A stretch of 19,283 bases of DNA from CAZAYB01 sp964489215 (GCA_964489215.1 CAZAYB010000029.1:1-19283); one strand, 5' to 3'; positions 1-8,466 are shown, counted from the stretch's first letter. The notes: generated by a model not told the origin, from the letters alone. Numbers and translations: made by a program.

Positions 1-2
1 AT

Positions 3-1229
3 ACTGAGCTTGTAAAAGCTGCCAAGGAGATAGAAAGTTACATTGACCAGTACCAAAAAGCAGGCAGCAATTTTTATAAGGGAGTATTAGCTCAAAAACA
101 GGCTAACGAGAAAATGGCAAAAATTGCGGGAAATATGGTAACCGACACCGATGAACTGCGTGCATCTTTGGATAACAAAATGGATACTGCCGTTGCCAGA
201 ACTAACATGATTCTTATCGTTATGGTTATGGCCGGAATCACTATCGGTATAACACTGGCGTTTGTAATCACAAGAAGCATTGTAAAGCCCGTAAATTATA
301 TAATAAACGGATTAAGCGAAGGCTCAGAGCAGGTATCTGCCGCATCTGGCCAGGTTTCTGCTGCCTCTCAGTCACTCGCAGAAGGGGCAACTGAACAGGC
401 TGCTGGACTTGAGGAAACTTCCTCCAGCCTCGAGGAAATGTCTTCTATGACAAAGCAAAACGCTGATAACGCAAACCAGGCCAATACACTGATGAACGAG
501 GCCTCCGATCTGGTTTCACAGGGCAAAAAAAGCATGGAACAGATGAACCAGTCGATCAGCGATATACAAAACGCTTCAGACGAAACCGCAAAGATTATTA
601 AGGTAATCGATGAGATAGCTTTCCAGACAAACCTTCTTGCACTAAACGCCGCCGTAGAGGCCGCAAGGGCTGGAGAGGCAGGAAAGGGATTCGCTGTCGT
701 CGCAGAGGAAGTGCGCAACCTTGCCATGAGAAGTGCTGAAGCCGCAAAGGACACAACTGACCTAATCGAAAAATCGCAGACCAGCTCAAGCAAAGGCGTC
801 GACGTAGCCTCGGAAACCAAAACTCTCATCGAAAGAATTGCCGAAAGCGCAACAAAGGTAGCAGCTCTTATTGCAGAAGTAAGTGCCGCCTCACAGGAAC
901 AGGCACAGGGGATAGATCAGATAAATCGTGCAATGAGTGAAATGGACAAGGTAACACAGCAAAACGCCGCAAACGCTGAAGAAAGCGCAAGCGCCTCAGA
1001 ACAGCTCAGTGCACAGGCCGAACAGATGGATCAGATAGTCGCTGAACTTGCAAAGCTTGTCGGAGGAAACGAAAACTCGACAGCTCAAAACAATACAGCC
1101 TATCAAAAAAAGCAGATCGGTAAATCTGACATGATGTATCATGCAATTGCAGATAAAAACAGCTCACAGCAATCTGAAAAGCAGATACCGTTAAACGAAC
1201 AGGATCAGGAAGATGTGATAAACCAATAG
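3..1229 (+). CDS. Methyl-accepting chemotaxis protein, 5' end cut by window
   Basis: The frame is open from base 3 with no start codon that looks genuine, so the N-terminal sensor domain lies outside the window; 408 residues are visible. The first ~65 are helical and charged, probably the end of a periplasmic sensor. One membrane segment follows (visible residues ~68-90), then a very short linker (RSIVKPVNYIINGL) in place of a full-length HAMP domain, then a long coiled-coil signalling domain. Residues ~202-242 hold the near-invariant hairpin tip that binds CheA and CheW (EIAFQTNLLALNAAVEAARA, then GKGFAVVAEEVRNLA). EETSSSLEEMS and the QEQAQGIDQIN stretch resemble methylation helices. The tail is polar and Gln/Asn-rich with no CheR-docking NWETF-type pentapeptide. 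The family transmits ligand binding to the CheA kinase. A strong terminator follows. Ligand unknown; family call is safe. Confidence 0.96.
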   Translation, partial: TELVKAAKEIESYIDQYQKAGSNFYKGVLAQKQANEKMAKIAGNMVTDTDELRASLDNKMDTAVARTNMILIVMVMAGITIGITLAFVITRSIVKPVNYIINGLSEGSEQVSAASGQVSAASQSLAEGATEQAAGLEETSSSLEEMSSMTKQNADNANQANTLMNEASDLVSQGKKSMEQMNQSISDIQNASDETAKIIKVIDEIAFQTNLLALNAAVEAARAGEAGKGFAVVAEEVRNLAMRSAEAAKDTTDLIEKSQTSSSKGVDVASETKTLIERIAESATKVAALIAEVSAASQEQAQGIDQINRAMSEMDKVTQQNAANAEESASASEQLSAQAEQMDQIVAELAKLVGGNENSTAQNNTAYQKKQIGKSDMMYHAIADKNSSQQSEKQIPLNEQDQEDVINQ

Positions 1230-1251
1230 CTCCCTATTTCATGTCTTAACT

Positions 1252-1272
1252 GGGCGGAAACATTTTCCGCCC
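1252..1272 (+). other. Stable hairpin downstream of the chemoreceptor
   Basis: A perfect 9-bp inverted repeat, GGGCGGAAA and TTTCCGCCC around a 3-nt loop, lies 22 bases after the stop codon. It has no T-tract on either side, so it is not a standard intrinsic terminator; it could protect the mRNA 3' end. The true terminator is ~50 bases further on. Confidence 0.55.
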
Positions 1273-1323
1273 GGAAAATAAAGAAAGGCCCGGGAAAATC
1301 CCCGCCATTCATTAAAATAGAGT

Positions 1324-1353
1324 AAGGGGACGTCTTTGTACGTCCCCTTTTTT
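1324..1353 (+). terminator. Rho-independent terminator of the chemoreceptor gene
   Basis: Perfect 10-bp stem AAGGGGACGT / ACGTCCCCTT with a 6-nt loop, running into six T residues. It lies between two convergent genes. The tail on the minus strand (TTACTCTATTTT) is weaker, so it may stop the opposing pilT transcript only partly. Confidence 0.9.
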
Positions 1354-1376
1354 CGTGCGCATCAGACTTATGCCCA

Positions 1377-2324
1377 TCAGGGAAAATAGCAGTTGTAGTG
1401 ACGGCAAAACAGACCCGCGCTACGCATCGCAGTTACCGCAAAAACCTGTATGCCAATATTGCCGATCAGCCAAAAAACCAGCAGTAACGGGCTTTCACCA
1501 GCCAGCTGATCATAATCCTTAAGATGCACCTGCAAAAACACTGTAAAAACAAATAAAAGCACCGTTGTAACATAAGGCCGGGGAGCCTTTACTATCGGCT
1601 TAATCAAATAATCGATCCTCAAAATCGACCAGCAATCGTTAATTACCGCAAGATTCATAACCGCACTGGGCATAACGAACGAACCAAGCAAAAGAAAAAA
1701 TATACGAAACCCCCAAAGCCAGCCGCCGACATCATCTACATGGTCCATCACTATAACAAGCACAATATAAGGAAGAAAAGAAACAAAAAAAGCCGCCCCG
1801 AAAGAATACAGAGCACTAAAAACAGTTCTTAAAGAACTCATAAAAGCAGCATCCTCGGAGATATGTATCTCAGGCAGAGTTTCCACATCATAAGCGGTAA
1901 AATAAATGATCTGTGTATAGTACCAGAAAAGCACCCCCCATAAAATAACAACGCAAATCGTACCTATCGGCAGATAAACATGAACATAACCTGAAATAGC
2001 CTGCGAGTAAAAAGAGTAGACGAAATTAAATTCACTTACAAAAAAACGCACACACACAATAAAAACTATAAACACCCAGCCTGTAATATTGTTTATATCA
2101 CTAAGCCTGAACAGGTGCCCGCTTTTCTTAAAAAGAGCCTCATAAAAACCGGGCAAAGGATCCGAGTCGACACTTTTTAATATCACCTTTTTCGCTTGCT
2201 GCCCCTGCTCTGACGGAATAATAAATATTTGATTGCAGCAAGTACAGCGGGCACGTCTGTTTGCGTACTTATCACGAAATGCACAGATGCTTTTACAACC
2301 GGGACACTTAAAGGTTATGGTCAT
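1377..2324 (-). CDS. Zinc-ribbon multi-pass membrane protein of unknown function
   Basis: Not recognised as a named family. The 315-residue protein opens with a zinc-ribbon-like module, Cys7-x2-Cys10 and Cys27-x2-Cys30, of the kind that begins many bacterial inner-membrane proteins. After a hydrophilic linker (~35-80) there are about six hydrophobic segments: ~82-105, 114-142, 168-192, 203-228, 250-266 and 279-300. The C-terminus has two further Cys (307, 312). The start is placed at the ATG at 2324 because AGAGG lies 8 bases before it; the frame extends upstream to a TTG at 2363 without a ribosome site. It begins 50 bases after the pilT stop on the same strand, so the two are probably co-transcribed. 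A membrane role linked to the pilus is a guess from position only. Confidence 0.8.
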   Translation of the reverse strand: MTITFKCPGCKSICAFRDKYANRRARCTCCNQIFIIPSEQGQQAKKVILKSVDSDPLPGFYEALFKKSGHLFRLSDINNITGWVFIVFIVCVRFFVSEFNFVYSFYSQAISGYVHVYLPIGTICVVILWGVLFWYYTQIIYFTAYDVETLPEIHISEDAAFMSSLRTVFSALYSFGAAFFVSFLPYIVLVIVMDHVDDVGGWLWGFRIFFLLLGSFVMPSAVMNLAVINDCWSILRIDYLIKPIVKAPRPYVTTVLLFVFTVFLQVHLKDYDQLAGESPLLLVFWLIGNIGIQVFAVTAMRSAGLFCRHYNCYFP

Positions 2325-2374
2325 GCAAGGGACCTCTAAAGCTGTTAAATCCTGAAAAATCAATCAGCTCTGTA

Positions 2375-3523
2375 TCAGCTCACTTCAACATCGGAGTTCA
2401 TCGCATCGATAAAGCATTTTATATCGTTTGCCCATTTCTGTGCCTCAAGAAGCTCGAGCTTACCAGACTTCACAAGTTTGGCAAGATGCCGTTCCATTGT
2501 TATCATTCTTTCACCAGGCTGATTCTTCGTCTTAGTCTGAAGCTGTGAGTATATCTGCTCAATTTTACCGGTACGGATAAGATTGGCAACCGCGTAATTA
2601 TTATTCAGAATTTCCATCACAACCATCCTGCCCTGCTTATCCTTCTTCGGAACCAGCTTCTGACTTATCACATAAGCAAGCCCAAGAGAAAGCTGATTTC
2701 TAACCTCATCCTGCCTGCCTGTCGGGAAAAAATCCAGTATCCTCGTAATGGATCCGACAACATCCCTTGTATGAAGAGTAGAAAAAACCAGATGGCCCGT
2801 CTCCGCTGCCGTCAGTGTCAGAGAAACCGTCTCTGCGTCCCTCATTTCACCAACGAAAATAACATCCGGGTCCTCACGCATCATCGCCCTTAGCCCCGAA
2901 GAGAACCTGGTCACATCCCTGCCAACCTCACGCTGAGATACCATCGAGTTCTTCTGCGAAAATATATACTCTATAGGGTCCTCAAGAGTAATTATCCTTA
3001 CCGCACGGTTTTGATTTATTCTTTCGATAATCGAGGCTATGCTCGTGCTTTTACCTGCCCCCGTTATACCGGTAAACATAACAAGACCGTGCTGAAGTTT
3101 GCATATATCACGCCACGTATCGTTCGGAAAGCCTATGTTTTCCGGGTCCGGTATATCCAGACCAAGCGCACGAATTGCCGCTGCCAAACCGTCGTTTTCG
3201 CGGAATATGTTTATACGAAACTGAAGCTTGCCTAACCTGTAAGAAGTATCGACATTGTCCTTTTCCTTTATTTGCCCCATAATCCTGTCACCGACAAGCG
3301 AATGAATAAGCTTCCGTGCCATATCTTTAGTTACAATAGCCCCTTTCATTTTTACAAGGCTGCCGTCAACACGATAAGCTGGAGTTGAACCCACTTTTAT
3401 ATGAAGGTCTGAAACCCTAAGCGCCCCCTGACGCTGAAAATACTCAAGCATATCATAAATACTAAGTTTAGTTCCGTCGGAACTCGGGTAAAGCTTCGTT
3501 TTTACGTTCATTTTTTCATCCAT
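2375..3523 (-). CDS. pilT: PilT-like type IV pilus retraction ATPase
   Basis: A 382-residue hexameric secretion ATPase of the PilT/PilU group, which powers pilus retraction at the inner membrane. The N-terminal domain holds LRVSDLHIKVGSTPAYRVDG (~35-54), the usual PilT opening. The ATPase core shows Walker A GITGAGKST (152-160), an Asp box ITLEDPIEY (178-186), Walker B PDVIFVGEMRD (219-229) and a His box TGHLVFSTLHT (242-252). AVANLIRTGKI near residue 315 corresponds to the AIRNLIREGK motif that separates PilT from PilB assembly ATPases. The length is nearer PilU (~380) than the shortest PilT. AAGGAT sits 5 bases before the ATG. No other pilus gene is in the window, so retraction of a type IV pilus is inferred from the family. 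The next gene downstream is a zinc-ribbon membrane protein. Confidence 0.93.
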   Translation of the reverse strand: MDEKMNVKTKLYPSSDGTKLSIYDMLEYFQRQGALRVSDLHIKVGSTPAYRVDGSLVKMKGAIVTKDMARKLIHSLVGDRIMGQIKEKDNVDTSYRLGKLQFRINIFRENDGLAAAIRALGLDIPDPENIGFPNDTWRDICKLQHGLVMFTGITGAGKSTSIASIIERINQNRAVRIITLEDPIEYIFSQKNSMVSQREVGRDVTRFSSGLRAMMREDPDVIFVGEMRDAETVSLTLTAAETGHLVFSTLHTRDVVGSITRILDFFPTGRQDEVRNQLSLGLAYVISQKLVPKKDKQGRMVVMEILNNNYAVANLIRTGKIEQIYSQLQTKTKNQPGERMITMERHLAKLVKSGKLELLEAQKWANDIKCFIDAMNSDVEVS

Positions 3524-3571
3524 GCAATATCCTTTTCAATAATGGATATAAGTGCCCGTTATTTTAGCTCC

Positions 3572-3600
3572 ATTGTAACTTCATTAAACAGTAATTGCAA
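3572..3600 (-). promoter_or_regulatory. Sigma-70 promoter of the pilT operon
   Basis: On the minus strand TTGCAA (3600-3595), a 17-base spacer and TACAAT (3577-3572). The predicted transcript start near 3565 leaves a leader of ~40 bases before the pilT ATG, with the AAGGAT ribosome site inside it. Confidence 0.6.
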
Positions 3601-3636
3601 AGACGTTTTAACCTCGGATTTGTTAGCTTTTTTCTT

Positions 3637-3663
3637 TTGAGAAACACACAATAATGATAAAAT
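3637..3663 (+). promoter_or_regulatory. Possible promoter of the photolyase gene, perhaps leaderless
   Basis: TTGAGA (3637-3642), a short 15-base spacer and TAAAAT (3658-3663). The -10 box ends only 6 bases before the ATG at 3670, so a transcript from here would begin at or very near the start codon. The spacer is shorter than ideal, so this is tentative. Confidence 0.35.
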
Positions 3664-3669
3664 AAAGTA

Positions 3670-5028
3670 ATGATCAAAAAAGAGATGATTACTAGGCTTA
3701 ACAAAAAACAGCCCGCCGATGGCTCTTACGTAATTTACTGGCTCCAGGCCGCTCAGAGACACCAAAGCAACCTGGCACTTGAATACGCAATACAAACTGC
3801 AAATGAGCTTAAAAAACCCCTCCTGTGCCTCTTTGCACTCACAGCGGATTACCCCCGCGCAAACCTTCGTCACTATCATTTTATGCTTTCGGGACTTATA
3901 GAATTGAAAAAAGAACTGCTAAGCCGTGAAATACCCCTTGCTGTTCAAATAGGCAGTCCCGAAAAAATCATACCAAAAGCCTCTGCCAAAGCCTGCGCCG
4001 TCGTAACAGATTCTGGTTATACCGCTATACAGCGAAAATGGAGAAACCAGGTAGCAAAAGCCGTAAACTGCCAGATTACTGAAATCGAAACTGATTGCAT
4101 CCTGCCGGTACAAAAAGCTGACAACAAGCAGGCCTATTCTGCCGCGACTTTAAGACCTAAAATAAACTCAAAGCTGAATTACTATCTCGTTCCTGTTAAA
4201 AAAAATCAGATAAAAATCGGCCTGAAAAAATCTCCCGTCGAAACCGAAGACATAACCTCCATATCATCGATATGCCGAAAACTTAATATTGACGATTCTG
4301 TCTTACCGTCAGATTTTTACACACCAGGCTGCCAAAACGCCAAAAAACTCCTGGATATTTTTATAAAGAAAAAACTCAACCGATACGACTCGGACCGCAA
4401 CGAACCTGGCCTCGATGGCACCAGCAACCTGAGCCCATACCTGCACTTCGGACAGATATCTGCTCTGGAAATTGCACTAAAGGTAAGTAAATCAAATCAA
4501 AAAGGAAAAAAAGCTTTCCTCGAAGAGCTTATTGTAAGAAGAGAACTGGCAAGAAACTTCACATATTACAACCGTAACTATAATTCGCTCAAAGCTCTGC
4601 CAAACTGGGCACAAAACACTCTCAGATTCCATAAAAAAGATAAGCGAAAATATATTTACACCGCAAAACAGTTTGAAAACGCAAAAACCCACGACCCATA
4701 CTGGAACGCCGCTCAGACCGAAATGATGGTAACCGGAAAAATGCATGGCTATATGAGAATGTACTGGGGGAAAAAAATAATCGAATGGACAAACACACCT
4801 GCTTACGCATTAAAAATCGCAACACATCTTAACGACAAATACGAACTGGACGGCAGAGACCCCAACGGCTACGCAGGAATTGCATGGTGCTTCGGAATGC
4901 ACGACAGACCATGGCCAAGAAGAGATATTTTCGGAAAGGTCCGATATATGGCAGATACCGGACTGCAAAGAAAATTTGACATGGACGCATACCTGAAAAA
5001 AGTCGAAAACCTTAAAAATAACACCTGA
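3670..5028 (+). CDS. phr: Class II CPD photolyase (deoxyribodipyrimidine photo-lyase)
   Basis: A 452-residue flavoprotein that uses light to split cyclobutane pyrimidine dimers in DNA. The N-terminal Rossmann-like domain starts with GSYVIYWLQAAQRHQSNLAL (18-37), typical of the class II branch. The FAD-binding helical domain carries LSPYLHFGQIS (254-264), EELIVRRELARNFTYY (285-300), KMHGYMRMYWGKKIIEW (357-373) and YELDGRDPNGYAGIAW (391-406) followed by CFGMHDRPW and the IFGKVRYM tail, all class II hallmarks. The length is normal and the protein appears intact. No Shine-Dalgarno sequence precedes the ATG at 3670; an in-frame Met6 at 3685 also lacks one. It is transcribed divergently from pilT, with 146 bases between them. 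Class II enzymes are common in planctomycetes. Confidence is high. Confidence 0.96.
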   Translation: MIKKEMITRLNKKQPADGSYVIYWLQAAQRHQSNLALEYAIQTANELKKPLLCLFALTADYPRANLRHYHFMLSGLIELKKELLSREIPLAVQIGSPEKIIPKASAKACAVVTDSGYTAIQRKWRNQVAKAVNCQITEIETDCILPVQKADNKQAYSAATLRPKINSKLNYYLVPVKKNQIKIGLKKSPVETEDITSISSICRKLNIDDSVLPSDFYTPGCQNAKKLLDIFIKKKLNRYDSDRNEPGLDGTSNLSPYLHFGQISALEIALKVSKSNQKGKKAFLEELIVRRELARNFTYYNRNYNSLKALPNWAQNTLRFHKKDKRKYIYTAKQFENAKTHDPYWNAAQTEMMVTGKMHGYMRMYWGKKIIEWTNTPAYALKIATHLNDKYELDGRDPNGYAGIAWCFGMHDRPWPRRDIFGKVRYMADTGLQRKFDMDAYLKKVENLKNNT

Positions 5029-5071
5029 AACACTCCTTTTTTGCCGATTTAACACCTGCCTGAATACCGGC

Positions 5072-5100
5072 TTTTATTTTCCAGCGATTTATGCTATAAT
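5072..5100 (+). promoter_or_regulatory. Extended -10 promoter of the secreted protease-like gene
   Basis: A perfect extended -10, TGCTATAAT (5092-5100), with only a weak -35 (TTTTAT at 5072) 17 bases upstream. A transcript from ~5107 would have a ~54-base leader ending in the GAAAGG ribosome site just before the ATG at 5161. The upstream photolyase gene has no clear terminator before this point. Confidence 0.65.
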
Positions 5101-5160
5101 ATTATCGGGCGGTAATATCTGGTGAGATAAAAATATGTTTTAAGATTCGAAAGGTATACA

Positions 5161-6810
5161 ATGAAATGTCTCTGCTATTCTGTACTCGCTGCTTTATTTA
5201 TACTTGCCTCTACAAGCAGTAACGCATTGGCTGCTGAAAAAACCGCAAATAAAAACTTCAAACGCCAACAGGTAAACTGGAGATTAAAGAACAACACCAA
5301 AATCAAGGGGATACGTTACCCCCAGGACAAGATCAAAATAGAACGAACCCCCAAAGGCCATCTGAAATTAAAGCCCGTTAAAAAAACCCAAGAACCTCTG
5401 CCGCCTGCCCAGACAACCACAACCACCCGCTCTGGTCTGGTTGTAAACGTCATCGACACCCCACCGATAGCTGGCTTTGTGCCCTGGATAGCCGTCACCA
5501 CAACAAGCCAAAGAGGAGAGGAAATGGACTTCGCAGCCGTTCCTGAAACCGCACCATCTTCCTATTTCACAGCTTCGACGGTCCAGACTGATTACGCCAT
5601 TGGGATTTTCGATACCGGTGCAAGCGCACACGTTATGAGCAACGCCGCCGCGACAACACTGAACATTTACAACACAACATACATGACGGACAATTACATC
5701 GATATTTCCGGAGCAACTGGATATGTCCAGGCAAGGGTAAGCCAGCCGCTCGGGTTATACATAACCGCAATGTCAAACGTAATCTCATCCGGACTTTCGG
5801 ATACTTCAACCCTAATGGGTGAAACTAATGTCTCAATAGTAGCTGGCCAACCCGTATCTGGCTCTGCAACGGACCTGCCAACCGCCATCGGAAGCCCCCT
5901 AAGCGTCTACTACACAACCGTAATCGATAACACCACTGAAATTTCCCACACACACAACGGCCAGACATACACAGGACCGGATGTAAACATCTACGAGCAC
6001 TCAAACTCCGCAATTCCGGATTATTCAAGAATTATTCCGCTCGAGCTAAGACCACTTGGAGCTCTCAACGTCCAGTACATAATGAGTTTTGACTTTTACG
6101 ATTCCCTTACCGGAGATGTATGGGATATAAGCTACGAACCAGGCTCCCCTTCTACAATTACAGGCACCAGTGCGCAAAGCGTCTTCTTTGTCCATGCCGT
6201 GGACATCTCCGACCAGGGCATGACCGCAAGGGACAAAGACAGGTTCATGCTCGATACCGGTGCACAGGTAACAGTAATCGGAAAAAGAATCGGAGCAAGA
6301 CTGGCACTGGACCCGCAAAATCCCGATTTCGAAGTCGAGATACAGGGTGTCAGCGGTGGAATTTCTTACGAGCCGGGATTCTATATAGATTCTCTTACAA
6401 TACCTGCCCTTGGAAGCTGGCTCGTTTTCAACAATGTACCCGTCGTACTGCTGGACATTTCTTCACCCGAAGGAGGAACACTCGACGGAATTATTGGAAT
6501 GAACCTCTTTACTGAGTTCAACCTCGTTCTAAGAGGCGGAGGGCTTTTCCTCGATGAGGACCCTTATCTTGCCGTCGAAAGAATAAACTCCGCAGATCTT
6601 TTAATCGGCGATATCGCCCCTGCCGATTCTCCAGACGGAATGATAAATTTTCTTGACATTACTGCTCTGGCAAATGCCTGGCTAAGCTCTCCGGACGATG
6701 ACAACTGGTACGACAAGGCTGACATCGCACCGGTTCCTTATCACGACCAGAGGGTGGATTTCCAGGATTTTTCAATAATGGCAAAAAGCTGGCTGCAAAA
6801 CCAACAATAG
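5161..6810 (+). CDS. Secreted retropepsin-like aspartyl protease homologue with dockerin-like C-terminus
   Basis: A 549-residue exported protein. Residues 1-25 form a signal peptide ending near ALAA. Residues 26-80 are Lys/Arg- and Pro-rich, possibly a pro-region, followed by a Thr-rich linker. Two DTGA catalytic-type motifs occur, IFDTGASAHVMS with Asp151 and FMLDTGAQVTVIG with Asp365, and the second lobe contains GIIGMNLFTEFNLVL (443-457), the Ile-Gly pattern typical of retropepsin-like folds. A single chain with two lobes suggests a pepsin-like internal pair rather than a homodimer. The tail (482-549) carries two repeats, GDIAPADSPDGMINFLDITA and ADIAPVPYHDQRVDFQDFSI, each followed by an A..W motif, resembling type I dockerin calcium loops as found on many secreted planctomycete proteins; the second loop is poorer in acidic residues. 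GAAAGG precedes the ATG. Protease activity and substrate are inferred. Confidence 0.85.
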   Translation: MKCLCYSVLAALFILASTSSNALAAEKTANKNFKRQQVNWRLKNNTKIKGIRYPQDKIKIERTPKGHLKLKPVKKTQEPLPPAQTTTTTRSGLVVNVIDTPPIAGFVPWIAVTTTSQRGEEMDFAAVPETAPSSYFTASTVQTDYAIGIFDTGASAHVMSNAAATTLNIYNTTYMTDNYIDISGATGYVQARVSQPLGLYITAMSNVISSGLSDTSTLMGETNVSIVAGQPVSGSATDLPTAIGSPLSVYYTTVIDNTTEISHTHNGQTYTGPDVNIYEHSNSAIPDYSRIIPLELRPLGALNVQYIMSFDFYDSLTGDVWDISYEPGSPSTITGTSAQSVFFVHAVDISDQGMTARDKDRFMLDTGAQVTVIGKRIGARLALDPQNPDFEVEIQGVSGGISYEPGFYIDSLTIPALGSWLVFNNVPVVLLDISSPEGGTLDGIIGMNLFTEFNLVLRGGGLFLDEDPYLAVERINSADLLIGDIAPADSPDGMINFLDITALANAWLSSPDDDNWYDKADIAPVPYHDQRVDFQDFSIMAKSWLQNQQ

Positions 6811-6833
6811 TTCCTAAAATATAAATAAAACAT

Positions 6834-8006
6834 CTAAACGCTTCTGCCCCCAATCCAGAAAATAGCAGCCCACGTCCCTAACATACTACCGATATTAGAA
6901 AGCATGACAACAAGCAGAATTTTTATTACAGGATTCTTCCACCAGCCCTTAAAAGTCTCAATTGCATTGGGAAGATCCTTAAAATCCTTTACAGTAGGCT
7001 TGGATATATATGCCTGAACAATACCAGCCACAAATCCAGCCGCCATCATAGGATTAAGACTCGTCAAAGGCGCCGCAAGGAATGCACAGATTATTGTCAA
7101 AGGATGACCAAGGGCAATCGCTGCTCCCAACGCTGAAGATATACCGTTAACCAGAATCCATATATAAATATTCTCGATACCCCGCTCAGGCTCCTGAAAA
7201 AAGCCGTAACAAAGAAGACCGATTATCAATATCGGAACTCCCCACTTGAAAAACTTAGGCAAAATACTCGCTCTCGGAATCTCCATTAAAGCGTTCAGAT
7301 CATGATCTTCCTGAATATTTTTCTCTATCCCGCCAAGATGACCTGCCCCCACAACCGCAACTATCTTCTCGCCCTGTGCCTGACGGATCTTCTGTGCAAG
7401 ATAAATATCTCGTTCATCGATAAGCCTTTCCTTGACAACTGGAAACTGTTCTGAAAATTCGGTCATTATTGACTCCAGCTGATCCTGCTTTTTCATCTTC
7501 TCGATCATATCCTCATCGATCTTCTCCTGAAACACAAGACCTGCTATAACCTGAGCAAGCATCTTCATCTTATTCCAGAACCCAAGATAACCCCAAACCC
7601 TTTTAAGAGTAACTTCAATATCACGGTCTGCCATAACCGCCTTAGCTTCTACTTCCTCTGCCGCCCTGACTGCCTCTATCATTTCCGCTCCAGGCTCTAC
7701 ACCAAACTGCTTACCCAACCTACGATAGAAAGAGCTCATAACAAGCTGAGCAAGAAAAAACAAACTCTTACCCTCACGCAAAACACGGAAAATATTCATC
7801 TTCTCCCAAGCATCTTTACTGACAAGCGATTTATACCTGCCCTGACAAAGCTCTACACATACCGAATCCGGCCGAACACGCTCTATCGTAACTCGAACAT
7901 CTTCAACGCTCTGCTTCGAAACATGAGCCGTACCAACAAGATATATATCCTTACCATCAAGTGTCAGATGCCTGACACTATCGGGAAGCTGCTGTTCATT
8001 TTCCAT
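6834..8006 (-). CDS. TraB/PrgY-family membrane protein (GxxH, Tiki-like fold)
   Basis: A 390-residue protein of the TraB/PrgY (pheromone shutdown) family. The N-terminal catalytic-like domain contains the paired GxxH motifs GTAH (25-28) and GAGH (220-223), plus VELC with Glu52, the arrangement that links TraB to Tiki and EreA-type hydrolases. DERDIYLAQKI (197-207) precedes the second motif, as usual. The C-terminal part (~250-390) has four or five membrane segments with the family signature GHPLTIICAFLAAPLTSLNP (300-319). PrgY lowers pheromone activity in enterococci, and metalloprotease activity has been proposed from the Tiki relationship, but the bacterial role is not settled. The ATG at 8006 follows the fucU stop by 9 bases and has AGGCGG 5 bases upstream, so it is very likely co-transcribed with the fucose genes. 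Confidence 0.9.
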   Translation of the reverse strand: MENEQQLPDSVRHLTLDGKDIYLVGTAHVSKQSVEDVRVTIERVRPDSVCVELCQGRYKSLVSKDAWEKMNIFRVLREGKSLFFLAQLVMSSFYRRLGKQFGVEPGAEMIEAVRAAEEVEAKAVMADRDIEVTLKRVWGYLGFWNKMKMLAQVIAGLVFQEKIDEDMIEKMKKQDQLESIMTEFSEQFPVVKERLIDERDIYLAQKIRQAQGEKIVAVVGAGHLGGIEKNIQEDHDLNALMEIPRASILPKFFKWGVPILIIGLLCYGFFQEPERGIENIYIWILVNGISSALGAAIALGHPLTIICAFLAAPLTSLNPMMAAGFVAGIVQAYISKPTVKDFKDLPNAIETFKGWWKNPVIKILLVVMLSNIGSMLGTWAAIFWIGGRSV

Positions 8007-8015
8007 AAAAACCGC

Positions 8016-8447
8016 CTATGATTTGATAACACCTTTTGTTAAAATTATATTCGCATACAAAGCCGACTCGCTTGTCGCTGCAACTGCATAAGATTCCATC
8101 GCCCGCTCATAAAATGCAAATCGGTCAATATACTCAAAATCCGAAAAGCCGGAAAAATGACTTCGAATTATCCGCTTATAACTGTCCCAGATTACCGGAA
8201 CAGTGTCGTCACCTTTAACAACTGACATCACACCTGCCGGACTGGCAACATATTCATCCAGAGGAAAAAGCCGCAATACCGCCTCCAGCACCGGCTCTGT
8301 ACCATGACCGTCACACCTGACAAGCCGCCGGGCCTTTGATGCTGCAGGAAAATTGCCGTCTGCTATAACAAGCCGGTCACCATGACCCATCTCCATAAGA
8401 ATCTTCAACAGTTCAGGCGAAATTATATTCGGTATACCCTTTAACAT
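8016..8447 (-). CDS. fucU: L-fucose mutarotase (RbsD/FucU family)
   Basis: A 143-residue cytoplasmic enzyme that interconverts the alpha and beta anomers of L-fucose so the isomerase is supplied with its form. It matches FucU rather than RbsD: it opens MLKGIPNIISPELLKILMEM, carries the catalytic-type His22 in MGHGD with Asp30, and ends with IDRFAFYERA (107-116) and SESALYANIILTKGV (126-140). Length equals that of E. coli FucU. A strong ribosome site, GAGGAG, lies 6 bases before the ATG. It follows the fucI-like gene by 65 bases, with a terminator-like hairpin in the gap, and precedes traB by 9 bases. No fucose kinase or aldolase gene is in the window. Confidence 0.93.
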   Translation of the reverse strand: MLKGIPNIISPELLKILMEMGHGDRLVIADGNFPAASKARRLVRCDGHGTEPVLEAVLRLFPLDEYVASPAGVMSVVKGDDTVPVIWDSYKRIIRSHFSGFSDFEYIDRFAFYERAMESYAVAATSESALYANIILTKGVIKS

Positions 8448-8466
8448 TACTTCTCCTCATCAGGAT

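Noticed and set aside
3545..3575. Sigma-54-like GGGCAC element upstream of pilT
   Set aside because: The downstream TTGC part of a -24/-12 promoter is not at the required spacing; a good sigma-70 promoter exists nearby.
3559..3879. 106-codon minus-strand frame across the pilT-photolyase gap
   Set aside because: Overlaps the photolyase start and the pilT promoter; no ribosome site or recognisable motif.
5038..5080. Possible terminator after the photolyase gene
   Set aside because: GCCG and CGGC flank a loop of over 20 bases with a broken T-tract; too weak to call.
6120..6515. 131-codon plus-strand frame
   Set aside because: Out-of-frame reading of the aspartyl protease-like gene, with the Arg/Thr-rich composition expected of a frame shadow.
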